A stretch of DNA of 64,000 nucleotides from Desulfamplus magnetovallimortis (GCF_900170035.1 NZ_LT828541.1:282555-346554); one strand, 5' to 3'. Shown: positions 1-9,695, counted from the stretch's first letter. The notes: a model not told the origin generated them from the sequence alone. Made by a program: numbers and translations.

Positions 1-292
1 CATTTGATTTTGAGGAATCGCTTTGAAAAGGAGATCCTTGATTTTGAGCATGATCTTAAAAAGGAGTTTCACGAAAAGATAGAAGAACTTAAAAAAGACA
101 AGCAAAAACTACAGGGAATGCTCAACCGCATTACAGGCGAATTTTCTTGAAAAGGTGACGGTTTATCAAAAACAAAATCGTGAAACAATTGTAATTCCAG
201 CATTTTTATCCCTTGGTGGATTTACAAAAGATGCCATTTCTTTGTGCTCTGAAAAGGGGGTAGGCGTATCTGAAAAAATCAGACATTTTTAA
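1..292 (+). pseudogene. 3' end of an unidentified gene, broken by a one-base frameshift
   Basis: The window opens inside a reading frame that ends at a TGA at 148-150. It encodes a charged, coiled-coil-like stretch ending GMLNRITGEFS. If one T of the T4 run at 142-145 is skipped, translation continues as GEFLEKVTVYQKQNRE and then PAFLSLGGFTKDAISLC, stopping at TAA 290-292. The second part is clearly protein-like (SLGGFTKDA) and recalls the C-terminal end of uncharacterised restriction-endonuclease-fold proteins of the DUF3782 type. That family match is from memory and weak. Either the gene is a recent pseudogene, or the base call is wrong, or the frame is recoded. The 5' part lies outside the window. 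Confidence 0.55.
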
Positions 293-312
293 GTTTTGCT
301 AACATTTAAAAC

Positions 313-345
313 AAAGGCCATGGCAGATTGTCTGCCATGGCCTTT
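313..345. terminator. Perfect 15-bp hairpin, likely bidirectional terminator
   Basis: AAAGGCCATGGCAGA pairs perfectly with TCTGCCATGGCCTTT around a 3-base loop. On the minus strand a T-rich tail follows, so it probably ends transcription of the OmpA/PKD gene. On the plus strand it closes the partial gene at the window start. Confidence 0.7.
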
Positions 346-388
346 ACTTAAAAGCTGTTTTTAACAAAATCGGTGCAAAGATCCAAAA

Positions 389-2596
389 TCACGGAACAGT
401 AACCGTAACTGTCTCGGTTGCAGACATTCCTTGACTATCCATTACAGTAAGTCTTACAACATAGGTTCCTGGAGCAAAGGTGTGCTCGATGGAGAACATG
501 TTGCTGTAGGTACCATCACCGAGATCCCAGAGCCAGGTGCGAATTTCGCCATCTGAATCCCAGGCATTGCTTGTGAAGGTAAAGGTTGCCGGATCGTTCT
601 GGGAAACCTTATAATTAATGGCTGATGTTGGTGCAAAACTTGTTGCAGTTACAATGACGCTTGATGTGGTAACAGCATGAAGATTGTCAGTAACTTTCAG
701 TTCCACCTGATATGTTCCTGGTTTTTTGAAAGTATGAGTCACATTTTTGCCTGTTGCTGTGTTTCCGTCCCCAAAGTGCCACTCATAGGAGATAATGGAG
801 CCATCGCTGTCAGTTGCCGATGCTGTAAATGTCACTGTATGCGGATATCCACCCTGAAGTGTTGTGGTCTGTATGGATACTTCCGGAGAAGCATTTAGAG
901 CATCAATTGCTGTTGATGCCGAAGATGTTGCACCCTTGTCGTCTGTTACAGTAAGTGTAACATTGTATAGACCGGAAGCTGAATAGCTGTGGGTTACCTC
1001 TTCTCCACTGCCACTTGTGCCGTCTCCAAAATCCCAAACATAAGAGACTATTGTCCCATCAGGATCTGATGCCACTGCCTGAAATGCAACTTCAAACTGA
1101 GGTGTACCCTGTATGGTTGATACCTTTATTGAAACTGTTGGAGCATGGTTGACATCAGATTCCAGAACTGTGGTTCTGGTATTGACATCATAGCTTATGG
1201 GTTGCACTTTCATGGGTCTTATACGAGGTGATGCATCGCCATTGCTGTTACTTTCCCCTGACAGATTACCATCTGCTGGAGTTCCAAGTTCAATGCCGAT
1301 AACTGCCGAATAATTGTCATCCTCTTCAAGATAGCCGTTATTGTAATCTGCCTGGCAGAAAAGCCTGAGGTCTCCTCTTTTATTAAGGGGAAATGTCATG
1401 CGAAGGGAGCCGAACATATCTGACTCATCAGCATCCTGGGAACCAACATCACCGTATAGCGAAAGACCGTTTTCAAACATATATTCTACACTTACACCGA
1501 TCTTATCCCGTACTGAAATATATGTTTCTGTTGTGTAAAGATCAGCAAACTCAAAATGGCTGTGGCTGTCAACAACATCTTCATCCTTAATGGCCTGTGT
1601 AAAGAAGATGCCTACACTTCCCCGCTTAAACAGCCTTGATGCAGCCACATTGATCTGGGAAAGCATTCCTGTATCTTCATAGAGGTCAAGATTGACAAAT
1701 TTCATGGAAGCAAAACAGCCAAGCTGGAAATATCCGCTTTTCCCAACAAGTCCTGCATCCATCTGGTACTCCTGAAAATCTTCGGTGATATCTCCTCGAA
1801 ATCCACCCTGAAGTGCAAAGCTTTGGTTATTCATGGGGATAAAAAGGCTTGCCTGGACATTGCCAAGAAGTTCTCCGTTATTTGCCCCTACTCCCCCTGA
1901 AAGAGTAAAAGCATTATTGGCAAAAAGGTTAAAACCGGTGCTGCCGCCTGAAGAAATTTCTGGAGAGGCAGACTCTGTACCCTTATCTTTCAGAAGCTCC
2001 TCAAGGTCATTAATACGCTCAAGAAGATCATTTAATGAAGGCCCTGTTTCAGCAGCAGGCGTAACTGCCTGGGCGGCTCCTTCATCAACGGCCGCCATAG
2101 TTTCCAGAGGTTTAATAAATCGGTTATCCCTGTAGTAGTAATCCCGCTCTCCATTAACAAATTTAAAAATACTGAAATCTGTTCTTCTGTTAAGCAACTG
2201 GCCTTCAAGATTTTTATTTGATGCAAAGGGAACATGAAAGGCATTTCCCTTGATCAATATGCGTTCCGAAAGAAGTCCCCTGTCCAGAAAAATCTGTTTG
2301 ACAGCAAGTGCCCTTTTTCTTGAAAGCTCTGAATTGTAGGCTTCAGTACCGTGTGTATCAGTATGGGCACTTATCTCAAGGATAAGGTCATTGTCCCTGC
2401 CCATGAAATCCATGATTCTGTTTATCTGTTTCAAATCTTCAATTGGTTTGTCTGAATCAAAAGCAAAATTGATTGATTCCAGATCAAGATCTCCGGCACC
2501 TGATTCACCGGCACCTGATTCCGGAATACCTGTAAAAGCCACAATAAAGAATTGCAATATCAGGAGTGTAAAAAAGAGTTTGTGTCTTGATAACAT
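389..2596 (-). CDS. OmpA-domain outer-membrane protein with three C-terminal PKD domains
   Basis: 735 residues. A signal peptide (MLSRHKLFFTLLILQFFIVAF) is followed by an OmpA-family peptidoglycan-binding domain at about residues 38-150, seen in FAFDSDKP, ISAHTDTHGTEAYNSELSRKRA and LLNRRTDFSI. Residues of about 215-445 alternate polar and hydrophobic positions and are glycine- and aromatic-rich, consistent with an outer-membrane beta barrel. Three PKD domains follow, each with the WDFGDGT-type signature (VWDFGDGTSGSG, EWHFGDGNTATG, LWDLGDGTYSN). The usual OmpA order is reversed, because the peptidoglycan-binding domain lies before the barrel. The start is fixed by a strong GGAGGTG ribosome site just upstream. 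It probably acts as a cell-surface anchor or adhesin; the role is inferred. Confidence 0.85.
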   Translation of the reverse strand: MLSRHKLFFTLLILQFFIVAFTGIPESGAGESGAGDLDLESINFAFDSDKPIEDLKQINRIMDFMGRDNDLILEISAHTDTHGTEAYNSELSRKRALAVKQIFLDRGLLSERILIKGNAFHVPFASNKNLEGQLLNRRTDFSIFKFVNGERDYYYRDNRFIKPLETMAAVDEGAAQAVTPAAETGPSLNDLLERINDLEELLKDKGTESASPEISSGGSTGFNLFANNAFTLSGGVGANNGELLGNVQASLFIPMNNQSFALQGGFRGDITEDFQEYQMDAGLVGKSGYFQLGCFASMKFVNLDLYEDTGMLSQINVAASRLFKRGSVGIFFTQAIKDEDVVDSHSHFEFADLYTTETYISVRDKIGVSVEYMFENGLSLYGDVGSQDADESDMFGSLRMTFPLNKRGDLRLFCQADYNNGYLEEDDNYSAVIGIELGTPADGNLSGESNSNGDASPRIRPMKVQPISYDVNTRTTVLESDVNHAPTVSIKVSTIQGTPQFEVAFQAVASDPDGTIVSYVWDFGDGTSGSGEEVTHSYSASGLYNVTLTVTDDKGATSSASTAIDALNASPEVSIQTTTLQGGYPHTVTFTASATDSDGSIISYEWHFGDGNTATGKNVTHTFKKPGTYQVELKVTDNLHAVTTSSVIVTATSFAPTSAINYKVSQNDPATFTFTSNAWDSDGEIRTWLWDLGDGTYSNMFSIEHTFAPGTYVVRLTVMDSQGMSATETVTVTVP

Positions 2597-3088
2597 GATA
2601 ACACCTCCAGAAAAGGTTTTAGTTTTAATAAAAATCTACTGAGACTTTCAAGGCATATCTTTTTAGATAACTTTTGTCAAGATACCCATTCAGCAAATGA
2701 GTCCCTGCAATATAAGATTTAGCCTGAGAATACTTTATTAGAAAGTCTCTATAACATGCTGATATATAAAAACTTTTATCCACAATTGTGATAGCATCGC
2801 AATCATGAGGGTTTATTAAACTTGAAAATATCCGGTTTTATTTTCTGGCAGGGGGAGACTCCTGGGTTCAATCATGAAATTTTTTTTCTTCAAATATGTC
2901 AATATCGGTTAACTCCACATGGTAAATATAGTTGACATATTTCATAGTACATTAAAGATCTTAACCTGAATTGTTTATTGAAATATTTTTTTATTCTAAA
3001 ATCATTATTCCTCTAACCATCTGATTAATAAAGAAAACAGCTCTGACATTCTTAATATCAAGACATAAAGATAGCTTAATTTTTTTGA
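2597..3088. other. AT-rich intergenic region
   Basis: About 490 bases without a convincing gene. A stretch near 2738-2780 resembles one at 20896-20945 (both contain ACAT-CTGATATATAAA), suggesting an old dispersed repeat. A TTGACA at 2933-2938 lacks a good -10 partner at normal spacing. Nothing else is recognisable. Confidence 0.4.
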
Positions 3089-3105
3089 ACGGCATTGAGT
3101 TTGCA
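3089..3105 (+). promoter_or_regulatory. Sigma54-like promoter for the small exported peptide
   Basis: ACGGCATTGAGTTTGCA has the diagnostic GG (3091-3092) and GC (3103-3104) separated by exactly ten bases, close to the -24/-12 consensus TGGCAC-N5-TTGCA. Transcription would begin near 3115, giving a leader of roughly 70 bases before the ATG at 3188. Confidence 0.5.
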
Positions 3106-3120
3106 TTCTAATATATTAAA

Positions 3121-3150
3121 GGCAGCATCACAACAGATGCAAAAGCTGCC
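3121..3150 (+). other. Hairpin in the leader of the small peptide gene
   Basis: GGCAGC pairs with GCTGCC, while an overlapping inner pair GCATC/GATGC could form instead. The element lies between the predicted start site and the ribosome site, so it could influence mRNA stability or translation. No known riboswitch is recognised. Confidence 0.35.
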
Positions 3151-3187
3151 ATAATATTTGATCTTAGAAAAGAAAAAGGAGGTCGTT

Positions 3188-3349
3188 ATGAGAATAATAA
3201 AAGCTATCATAACCATGATTTCCTTATGGGTGCTGGCAACTAACTTTAACGCCCATGGGATGGAAACTCTTCAGTCTGACAATGTTAATAAAGGGACTTT
3301 AATTAATAGTTCAAATTTTGAAATGGTCGTTGAAACATTTGAGTATTAA
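3188..3349 (+). CDS. Small exported peptide of unknown function
   Basis: 53 residues starting MRIIKAIITMISLWVLATN. The ATG at 3188 is preceded by a strong AAAGGAGG ribosome site, so it is preferred over the in-frame start 30 bases upstream. The first 25 residues form a signal peptide (basic start, hydrophobic core, cleavage probably near NFNAHG), leaving a mature peptide of about 25-30 residues with no cysteines. A sigma54-like promoter and a leader hairpin lie upstream. The good ribosome site, signal peptide and promoter argue for a real gene. No family is recognised; a secreted signal, pheromone or structural peptide are all possible. Confidence 0.55.
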   Translation: MRIIKAIITMISLWVLATNFNAHGMETLQSDNVNKGTLINSSNFEMVVETFEY

Positions 3350-3391
3350 AGTCTGCGTAATGACCTATTTTTTTTATAGGCTTTGATTTTT

Positions 3392-3545
3392 GAACTTAGC
3401 GCCCTTCGGGCGGGCTTTTCCATAACCAAACTGCTTTTGCAGGATAAAAATGGAAATTCCTATACTATGAACTTAACGCCCTTCAGGCGAACTTTTCCAT
3501 AAACTTTTGCTTTTGCACGAGATAAAATGGAAATTCCTATACTAT
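3392..3545 (+). repeat. Repeat family A, two tandem 77-bp copies
   Basis: Each copy begins GAACTTARCGCCCTTC, contains CTTTTCCATA and, about 30 bases on, TAAAAATGGAAATTCC, and ends CCTATACTAT. TTTTCCAT and ATGGAAA can pair, and GCCCTTCGGGC is itself a hairpin. The copies are 3392-3468 and 3469-3545. Further copies lie at 14722, 25556 and 30925. Confidence 0.85.
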
Positions 3546-3549
3546 TAAA

Positions 3550-3580
3550 TTATGACGGGGTTCCACTGTGACCGTCATAA
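3550..3580. terminator. Hairpin after the tandem repeats
   Basis: TTATGACGG pairs perfectly with CCGTCATAA around a 13-base loop. It lacks a strong T tract, so it may be a weak terminator or another mobile palindrome. The rest of the gap up to 3759 shows only the ribosome site of the next gene. Confidence 0.4.
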
Positions 3581-3759
3581 ATAAAGGAATTTAAAACGAG
3601 CAATTGAAAACACTTCACTCTTATGGTAATTCACAATACTCTGTATTTTGAAAATCATTAATTATTGGTAATTTTGTGATGGCCTGCAATTATGCCATTT
3701 GCGTGCCACTCCAAAATTGATCAGTAAACGTAAAATCTCTTTTTGGAGAAGAATTGACC

Positions 3760-4974
3760 ATGAGTGAAGAAAATTTAATCCGTTTTGCCGGCAGAATGGA
3801 TCAATTGCCACCATACCTTTTTGGTATGATCAACAATCTTAAAATGGAAAAACGACGCAGGGGTGATGATGTCATTGACCTTGGCATGGGAAACCCCGTT
3901 GATCCAACCCCTGAAAATGTAATAGAAAAGCTCATCGAGGTTGCAAGGGATCCCAAAACCCACCGTTACCCTGTTTCATCAGGCATGAAGAACCTTAAAA
4001 GAGAAATTTCACTCTACTACAAAAGACTTTACGACATTGACCTTGATGCCGAAAATGAGACCCTCCTTACCATTGGCTCCAAAGAGGGCATATCACATCT
4101 TTGCCTTGCACTTCTCGGGCCCGGAGACTCTGTACTTGTCCCTGCTCCGGCCTTTCCCATCCATATATATGCGGCAGTAATAGCCGGTGCCACTGTGGTA
4201 AAAGTTCCAATATCTCCGCCGGAATCATTTCTTAACAGAATTGTCAATATATGTGAATCCTTCTATCCAGGCCCCAAGGTACTGATGATCAACTATCCCC
4301 ACAACCCCACAGGAACCCTTTGCGACGTTGATCTTTTCAAGGAGATTGTTGCCCTTGCCAAGCGTTTCAAATTCATGGTGATACATGATTTTGCATATTC
4401 ACGTATCACCTTTGACGGTTACAAGGCGCCAAGTTTTCTTGAAATTCCAGGAGCAAAGGATGTTGGGGTTGAGTTTGGTTCATTTTCAAAATCCTACAAT
4501 ATGGCAGGTTGGCGTCTGGGCTATTGCGTAGGCAACCCCATAATTATTGCAGGCTTAAGCAAGATAAAAGGATATTTTGATTATGGAATTTTTTCAGCTA
4601 TCCAGATAGCAGGAATCATTGCCCTCAGAGATTGTGACGATACCATTCCCGATCAGGTGGAGCTTTACCAGGCAAGAAGAGACACTCTTTGCAGCGGCCT
4701 CTCCCGAATTGGATGGGATGTTGAACCTCCAGGAGCCGGAATGTTTGCATGGGTCAAAATCCCTGAACCATACTGCCAGATGGGTTCAATGCAGTTTGCC
4801 ATCGAGATGATGAACAGGGCAAATGTGGCTGTGGCACCTGGTGTGGGATTCAGTGAAGAGGGTGAGGGATATCTCAGGCTTGCACTTGTTGAAAATGAAG
4901 AGAGACTTCGCCAGGCGGTCCGCCAGATGAGAAAAGCCATGCAGGAAATTGACAGGGAGAAAGATTTAAAATGA
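3760..4974 (+). CDS. Class I/II aminotransferase, AlaC-like
   Basis: 404 residues, the usual length for the AlaC/YfdZ group of PLP aminotransferases that make alanine from pyruvate and glutamate. Visible features are the substrate-loop region DLGMGNPVDPTP, the cofactor region TIGSKEGISHLCLALLGPGD, NYPHNPTGT, the PLP lysine in SFSKSYNMAGWR and the carboxylate-binding arginine in YLRLALVEN. The ATG at 3760 is preferred, with GGAG 11 bases upstream; an in-frame TTG at 3754 is the alternative. The stop overlaps the start of the efflux adaptor (ATGA), so the two are translationally coupled, an unusual pairing. Substrate specificity is inferred from family resemblance. Confidence 0.88.
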   Translation: MSEENLIRFAGRMDQLPPYLFGMINNLKMEKRRRGDDVIDLGMGNPVDPTPENVIEKLIEVARDPKTHRYPVSSGMKNLKREISLYYKRLYDIDLDAENETLLTIGSKEGISHLCLALLGPGDSVLVPAPAFPIHIYAAVIAGATVVKVPISPPESFLNRIVNICESFYPGPKVLMINYPHNPTGTLCDVDLFKEIVALAKRFKFMVIHDFAYSRITFDGYKAPSFLEIPGAKDVGVEFGSFSKSYNMAGWRLGYCVGNPIIIAGLSKIKGYFDYGIFSAIQIAGIIALRDCDDTIPDQVELYQARRDTLCSGLSRIGWDVEPPGAGMFAWVKIPEPYCQMGSMQFAIEMMNRANVAVAPGVGFSEEGEGYLRLALVENEERLRQAVRQMRKAMQEIDREKDLK

Positions 4975-6242
4975 GTGCCAATGATTCCACGGGGATAACT
5001 CCGGCTGAAGGAGCATTAATACCTGATACAGAGATAACGCCGGAAACAGAATCAAATGCGTCAAAAAAAATTGATTCTATTTCTTCAATCAGGACAGGCC
5101 GGTCAACTGCCCCGAAATCCTTTAGAGCAAAATTTGTCCTTTTTATATGGCGGTCTATTCCCAGGCTTTTTCTTGTGGGCATGATCGCATTGATTGTTAT
5201 GCTGCTCGGAACAATCAACGAAAAAAAACAGAAACTTGAGATTGAAAAAGCTGAAGCCAAAACTCCGGAAAAGCCCCTTGTGAATACTGTTGTTATGCCC
5301 CTTGAACCCGGAATAATACGTGACAGAATAAACTTGCCTGGAAGCATGGAGCCATGGACAACCCTTGATCTTAAGGCTGAGGTTGGGGGTATTGTTGAGC
5401 AGATACTTGTGCGGGAAGGCCAGGAGCTTAGAAAAGGAGAAATCATCCTCCACATTGAAAAAGATGATTACCGCATTGCCATTGATCGTGCAGAAGCTGC
5501 ATATAAACTTGCAGTTGCGGAGTTCAAACGTGACAAGGCTGTACATTTAAAAGGGATTATATCCGAGGCTCAACTGGATATAACAGAGACAAACATGCAG
5601 CTTGCAAAGGCCAACCTTGATGATGCCAGGCTGATGCTTGAGCGCACCACCATAAAGTCCCCCATGTCAGGTGTTGTAAACCGCATTGATGCTGAGGTGG
5701 GACTTCTGCTCTCCACAGGTGACCCTGTCGGCCAGATTCTGAGAATTGACAAACTCAAGGCTGTGGTTGGTATTCCTGAATCAGATATGCCTGCGGTTGC
5801 TCCACTTTCCCATGTTGATATATCGGTACAGGCCCTTGATGACCGTAAGATAACAGGAGAAAAATTTTTTCTCTCATCCTCACCTGATACAGCCGCTCTG
5901 CTCTACAGGCTTGAGCTGACCGTTGACAACCCTGACAGGGATATTATGCCGGGTATGTTTGTACGTGCAGATGTGGTTAAAAAGGAGAGGAAAAATGTCA
6001 TTATCATTCCTTTCTACAGTGTTATCTCAAGAAACAATGAGCAGTTTGTCTTTGTGGAAAAAGATGGAGTTGCCGTTAAACGCCTGGTATCGCTGGGCAT
6101 TATGGAAAAGTGGATGGTTGAGGCAAAAACAGGGCTCAATGCCGGTGAGCAGTTGATTGTTGAAGGTCACAGGGATATTGAAGATGGCCAGAAGATAAAG
6201 GTTGTTCATACCCTGACAGAATCAGGTGAATATTCCCTGTGA
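4971..6242 (+). CDS. RND efflux periplasmic adaptor (membrane fusion protein)
   Basis: 423 residues. A polar, S/T-rich cytoplasmic stretch of about 60 residues precedes a single membrane anchor (LFLVGMIALIVMLLGTI). Next come the barrel-sandwich (lipoyl-like) halves (LDLKAEVGGIVEQILVREGQ and TTIKSPMSGVVNRIDAEVG) flanking a helical hairpin, then a beta-barrel and a membrane-proximal domain. It links the inner-membrane RND pump encoded 97 bases downstream to an outer-membrane channel, which is not in the window. The N-terminal extension before the anchor is longer than usual. It overlaps the aminotransferase by four bases. Confidence 0.9.
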   Translation: MSANDSTGITPAEGALIPDTEITPETESNASKKIDSISSIRTGRSTAPKSFRAKFVLFIWRSIPRLFLVGMIALIVMLLGTINEKKQKLEIEKAEAKTPEKPLVNTVVMPLEPGIIRDRINLPGSMEPWTTLDLKAEVGGIVEQILVREGQELRKGEIILHIEKDDYRIAIDRAEAAYKLAVAEFKRDKAVHLKGIISEAQLDITETNMQLAKANLDDARLMLERTTIKSPMSGVVNRIDAEVGLLLSTGDPVGQILRIDKLKAVVGIPESDMPAVAPLSHVDISVQALDDRKITGEKFFLSSSPDTAALLYRLELTVDNPDRDIMPGMFVRADVVKKERKNVIIIPFYSVISRNNEQFVFVEKDGVAVKRLVSLGIMEKWMVEAKTGLNAGEQLIVEGHRDIEDGQKIKVVHTLTESGEYSL

Positions 6243-6338
6243 ACTCAAACCATTACTTGTGGCATCCCACCATTTTGGCCTTTAAAAACAGCTTAACCTA
6301 AACTTTTCATATGTGCCTCAATAAATGGAGCATCTGTT

Positions 6339-9300
6339 GTGATTATTTCTGATACAGCGGTTCAAAAAAGTACCAGTGTTGTTGTACTGACGATTTTGAT
6401 TATCATATTTGGAGTCTATTGCTACAACGTACTACCCCGCGAAAGCGATCCTGACATAACCATACCCAATGTCTTTGTATCAACAAGCTACCGTGGGGTA
6501 TCCCCTTCAGATATGGAGACATCTGTCACCATAAAGATTGAAAGCAAACTAAAAGGTCTTGATGGCTTAAAAAAGCTTCAGTCTGTAAGCTCCGAGGGGC
6601 TGTCATCCATCAATATCGAATTTGTCACAGGCACTGATATTGACAAAGCCATTCAGGATGTCAAGGACAAAGTGGATGAGGCAATGGGTGATCTGCCCTC
6701 TGATCTTGATAATGACCCGTATGTTTTTGAGGTAAACTTTTCCGAAATGCCCATTGTGGTATTTTCCCTTTCCGGAACTTGTGGACTGCCTGCACTTAAG
6801 AAAATCGCAGATGACCTGGAGGATGATATAGAAGCTGTAACCGGAGTACTTGCTGTGGATGTTACAGGAGGTCTTGAGCGCGAAATCAGGGTTGAAGTAT
6901 CTCCGGAAAAACTTGCATATTACGGCTTGACCATATTCAGCCTGCAAAGCGCTGTTGAAAGTGAAAACAGGAACAACTCAGGAGGAGCAATCCGCCTTGG
7001 AAAGGGAAGATTTCAGCTTCGGGTTCCCGGCGAATTTGAGACTCCAGAAGAGATTTACGGCCTTGTCCTTGGAACACATCAGGGTCAGCCTGTATATCTA
7101 AAGGATGTTGCACATGTTGTTGATGGTTTCAAGGAGGAGAGCAGCCGATCACGCCTTGACGGACGTGAAGCCATAAACCTTGCTGTAAAAAAACGGTCAG
7201 GGGAAAATATCATTGCCATAAGTGAAAAAGTGGATGAGATAATTACAAAAAGAATGGTTACTTGGCCTCCTGGAACTGAAATCACCAAGGTCATGGATAA
7301 AACCAACGATATAAAGAACATGGTAGCAGATCTTGAAAACAACATATTTTCCGGCCTTATTCTTGTGCTTGTAGTCATTTTTCTTGCAATGGGAATCCGC
7401 AATGCCCTGCTTGTAAGCCTTGCCATACCCATGTCCATGCTACTCTCCTTTACTGTACTCTATTTCATGGGAATCACCCTTAACATGGTGGTACTTTTCA
7501 GCCTGACACTTGCCCTTGGAATGCTTGTTGATAATGCCATTGTAATTGTGGAGAACATCTACCGCTTCATGGAACAGGGAGCAGGCCCTGCCCAGGCAGC
7601 CATGCAGGCAACTTCCGAGGTTGCATGGCCTGTAATAGGCTCAACTCTTACAACGCTTGCAGCTTTCTCCCCAATGCTGTTCTGGCCAGGTATCATGGGA
7701 GAGTTCATGGGTTACATGCCCCTCACGCTGATTATTACCCTTACTTCCAGCCTCTTTGTTGCACTGATTATTAACCCTGCCATGGCATCCCTTATTATGA
7801 AGCCCAAAACAAGGTCTGCACTCTCATCCGGTCAGAACGGTTCAGTAACACCTCTGTCCATGGAAGAGATCTCAAGGGCAGTTGAAAAGCCCGTGGAAGT
7901 CAAGGGAGTCTTTATGAAAATATATACACGTATGCTCTCCTTTGCCCTTGATATCCCTTTGACTATGATTGCCATCTCCTTTTGTCTCCTGGTGCTCATG
8001 ATACAGATGTGGCTTATTGTTGTGGGTCTTGAAAAACCTGTTGAATTTTTTCCTGAAATTGAACCAAAGGGGATGTATGTAAATGTTGATGTGCCTGAAG
8101 GAGCGGATCTGGATTACATTGACACCATCCTTCAACGTGTGGAGCTTGCTCTCTCCGGCGTTTATGAAAAATCAAAAAATGACAACACTGGATTTACTAA
8201 CCCGGCCTCTCCAATGGATGCCCTTGCCCCCAAAGCCCATGACATGCCCAACGGCAAGAGATTTTACGGCCCGAGCGACATGAAAAATATAAAGAACATC
8301 TACACAAGGGGCACCATTGTTGCAGACGGAGGCTCTGCATTTTCTTCCAATACCCCGAACCATGTCGGAGTCAGGTTTCTGGAACTGAGTGACAGATGGC
8401 GCTCAACCCATGACACCGTGGATGACATAAGAAAGAGAATAAAGGAAATACCGGGAGGCAAGGTAACCCTTGCCATGGAAGAGGAAGGGCCTCCCACAGG
8501 TGCTCCCATAAATATTGAAATTGCAGGGGAGAACTTTGAGGTTCTCGGGGAAATTGCCCGAAAAATTAAAAACATAATTTCCGACATGCCCCATGTACAT
8601 GATGTCAGGGATGATTTTGTGGAGGGGATTCCTTCGGTGCAGGTCAATGTGGACAGGCAGAAAGCTGCACTTTTCGGTCTTACCACAGATGGCATAGGCT
8701 ATGCCTTAAAAAGCGCCTATAACGGCCTTGAGGTTTCGTCATTCAGGGAGGGAGATGATGATTATGACATAACAGTCCAGCTAAAAGAGGCAGACAGAAA
8801 GGTTGTTGATATCCTGCATGAACTAATGCTTCCCACACCTACAGGTTATATGGTACCTCTTTCCACACTTGCCAATGTAACATTTACAGGCTCAATTGGT
8901 GATATAGTACGCATTAACAACGAGCGTGTTGTAACGGTAAGGGCCAATGTTGATGAAAACAAGGTTCCCGGTGCTGTTGTACGTGAACAGGCAGAGATTC
9001 TTCTGAAAAAATTTGCACTCCCTCCAGGATACAAAGTCAAATTTACAGGAGAGTTTGAGTTCCAGCAGGAGTCTGAAGATTTTCTGTCAAAGGCGTTTCT
9101 TGTGGCGCTGCTTCTTATCTTTCTGATCCTTGTCTCAATGTTCAATTCGGTTATTCAGCCATTTGTAATCATGACATCGGTAATTCTGTCACTTGGTGGA
9201 GCATTTCTTGGACTTGCTCTTTTTAACTCTTCATTTGGCATCATCATGACAGGTGTGGGTGTTATTTCACTTGCAGGGGTTGTTGTAAACAATGCAATTG

Positions 9301-9695
9301 TTCTTATTGATTATATCAACAAGCTCAGGGAAAGAGGACTTGAACTAAAAGATGCTGTGGTATCGGCTGGAGCCACCCGACTAAGACCTGTACTTTTAAC
9401 TGCCGTGACAACAATTCTGGGACTTATTCCAATGGTTACAGGTATCTCATATGATTTTCATACATGGAGCATATCCTGGGTCAGTGAGTCAAGCCAGTGG
9501 TGGCGCTCCATGGCAGTTGTTGTGATTTTCGGGCTTGTGGTGGCTACATTTCTGACTCTTGTTGTTGTACCAACTCTCTATTATCTGCTGGAGCGCATGG
9601 GAGAATTCAGAAAGCGTTTATTCATGAAAATCAGAAAAATATACTGGAAACCATATCCATTCCTTGCAGGAGAGCCTGCTCCTGAAAAGAATTAA
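6339..9695 (+). CDS. RND-family efflux pump (HAE1/AcrB-like)
   Basis: 1118 residues, slightly longer than typical AcrB relatives. It starts with GTG at 6339, set by GGAG eight bases upstream. Transmembrane helix 1 (VVVLTILIIIFGVYCY) is followed by the first porter domain, then the helix block with FSLTLALGMLVDNAIVIVEN. Only one aspartate stands where AcrB has the Asp407-Asp408 pair. The second half repeats the plan, with VVVNNAIVLIDYIN and the closing helices near residue 1070. Extra length sits in a loop of the second porter domain, about residues 610-660. It is a proton-driven exporter of unknown substrate, working with the adaptor upstream. The stop overlaps the convergent SDR gene by four bases. 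Confidence 0.92.
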   Translation: MIISDTAVQKSTSVVVLTILIIIFGVYCYNVLPRESDPDITIPNVFVSTSYRGVSPSDMETSVTIKIESKLKGLDGLKKLQSVSSEGLSSINIEFVTGTDIDKAIQDVKDKVDEAMGDLPSDLDNDPYVFEVNFSEMPIVVFSLSGTCGLPALKKIADDLEDDIEAVTGVLAVDVTGGLEREIRVEVSPEKLAYYGLTIFSLQSAVESENRNNSGGAIRLGKGRFQLRVPGEFETPEEIYGLVLGTHQGQPVYLKDVAHVVDGFKEESSRSRLDGREAINLAVKKRSGENIIAISEKVDEIITKRMVTWPPGTEITKVMDKTNDIKNMVADLENNIFSGLILVLVVIFLAMGIRNALLVSLAIPMSMLLSFTVLYFMGITLNMVVLFSLTLALGMLVDNAIVIVENIYRFMEQGAGPAQAAMQATSEVAWPVIGSTLTTLAAFSPMLFWPGIMGEFMGYMPLTLIITLTSSLFVALIINPAMASLIMKPKTRSALSSGQNGSVTPLSMEEISRAVEKPVEVKGVFMKIYTRMLSFALDIPLTMIAISFCLLVLMIQMWLIVVGLEKPVEFFPEIEPKGMYVNVDVPEGADLDYIDTILQRVELALSGVYEKSKNDNTGFTNPASPMDALAPKAHDMPNGKRFYGPSDMKNIKNIYTRGTIVADGGSAFSSNTPNHVGVRFLELSDRWRSTHDTVDDIRKRIKEIPGGKVTLAMEEEGPPTGAPINIEIAGENFEVLGEIARKIKNIISDMPHVHDVRDDFVEGIPSVQVNVDRQKAALFGLTTDGIGYALKSAYNGLEVSSFREGDDDYDITVQLKEADRKVVDILHELMLPTPTGYMVPLSTLANVTFTGSIGDIVRINNERVVTVRANVDENKVPGAVVREQAEILLKKFALPPGYKVKFTGEFEFQQESEDFLSKAFLVALLLIFLILVSMFNSVIQPFVIMTSVILSLGGAFLGLALFNSSFGIIMTGVGVISLAGVVVNNAIVLIDYINKLRERGLELKDAVVSAGATRLRPVLLTAVTTILGLIPMVTGISYDFHTWSISWVSESSQWWRSMAVVVIFGLVVATFLTLVVVPTLYYLLERMGEFRKRLFMKIRKIYWKPYPFLAGEPAPEKN

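Noticed and set aside
2933-2961. Sigma70 promoter in the gap before the small peptide
   Set aside because: TTGACA is present but no acceptable -10 box lies 16-18 bases further.
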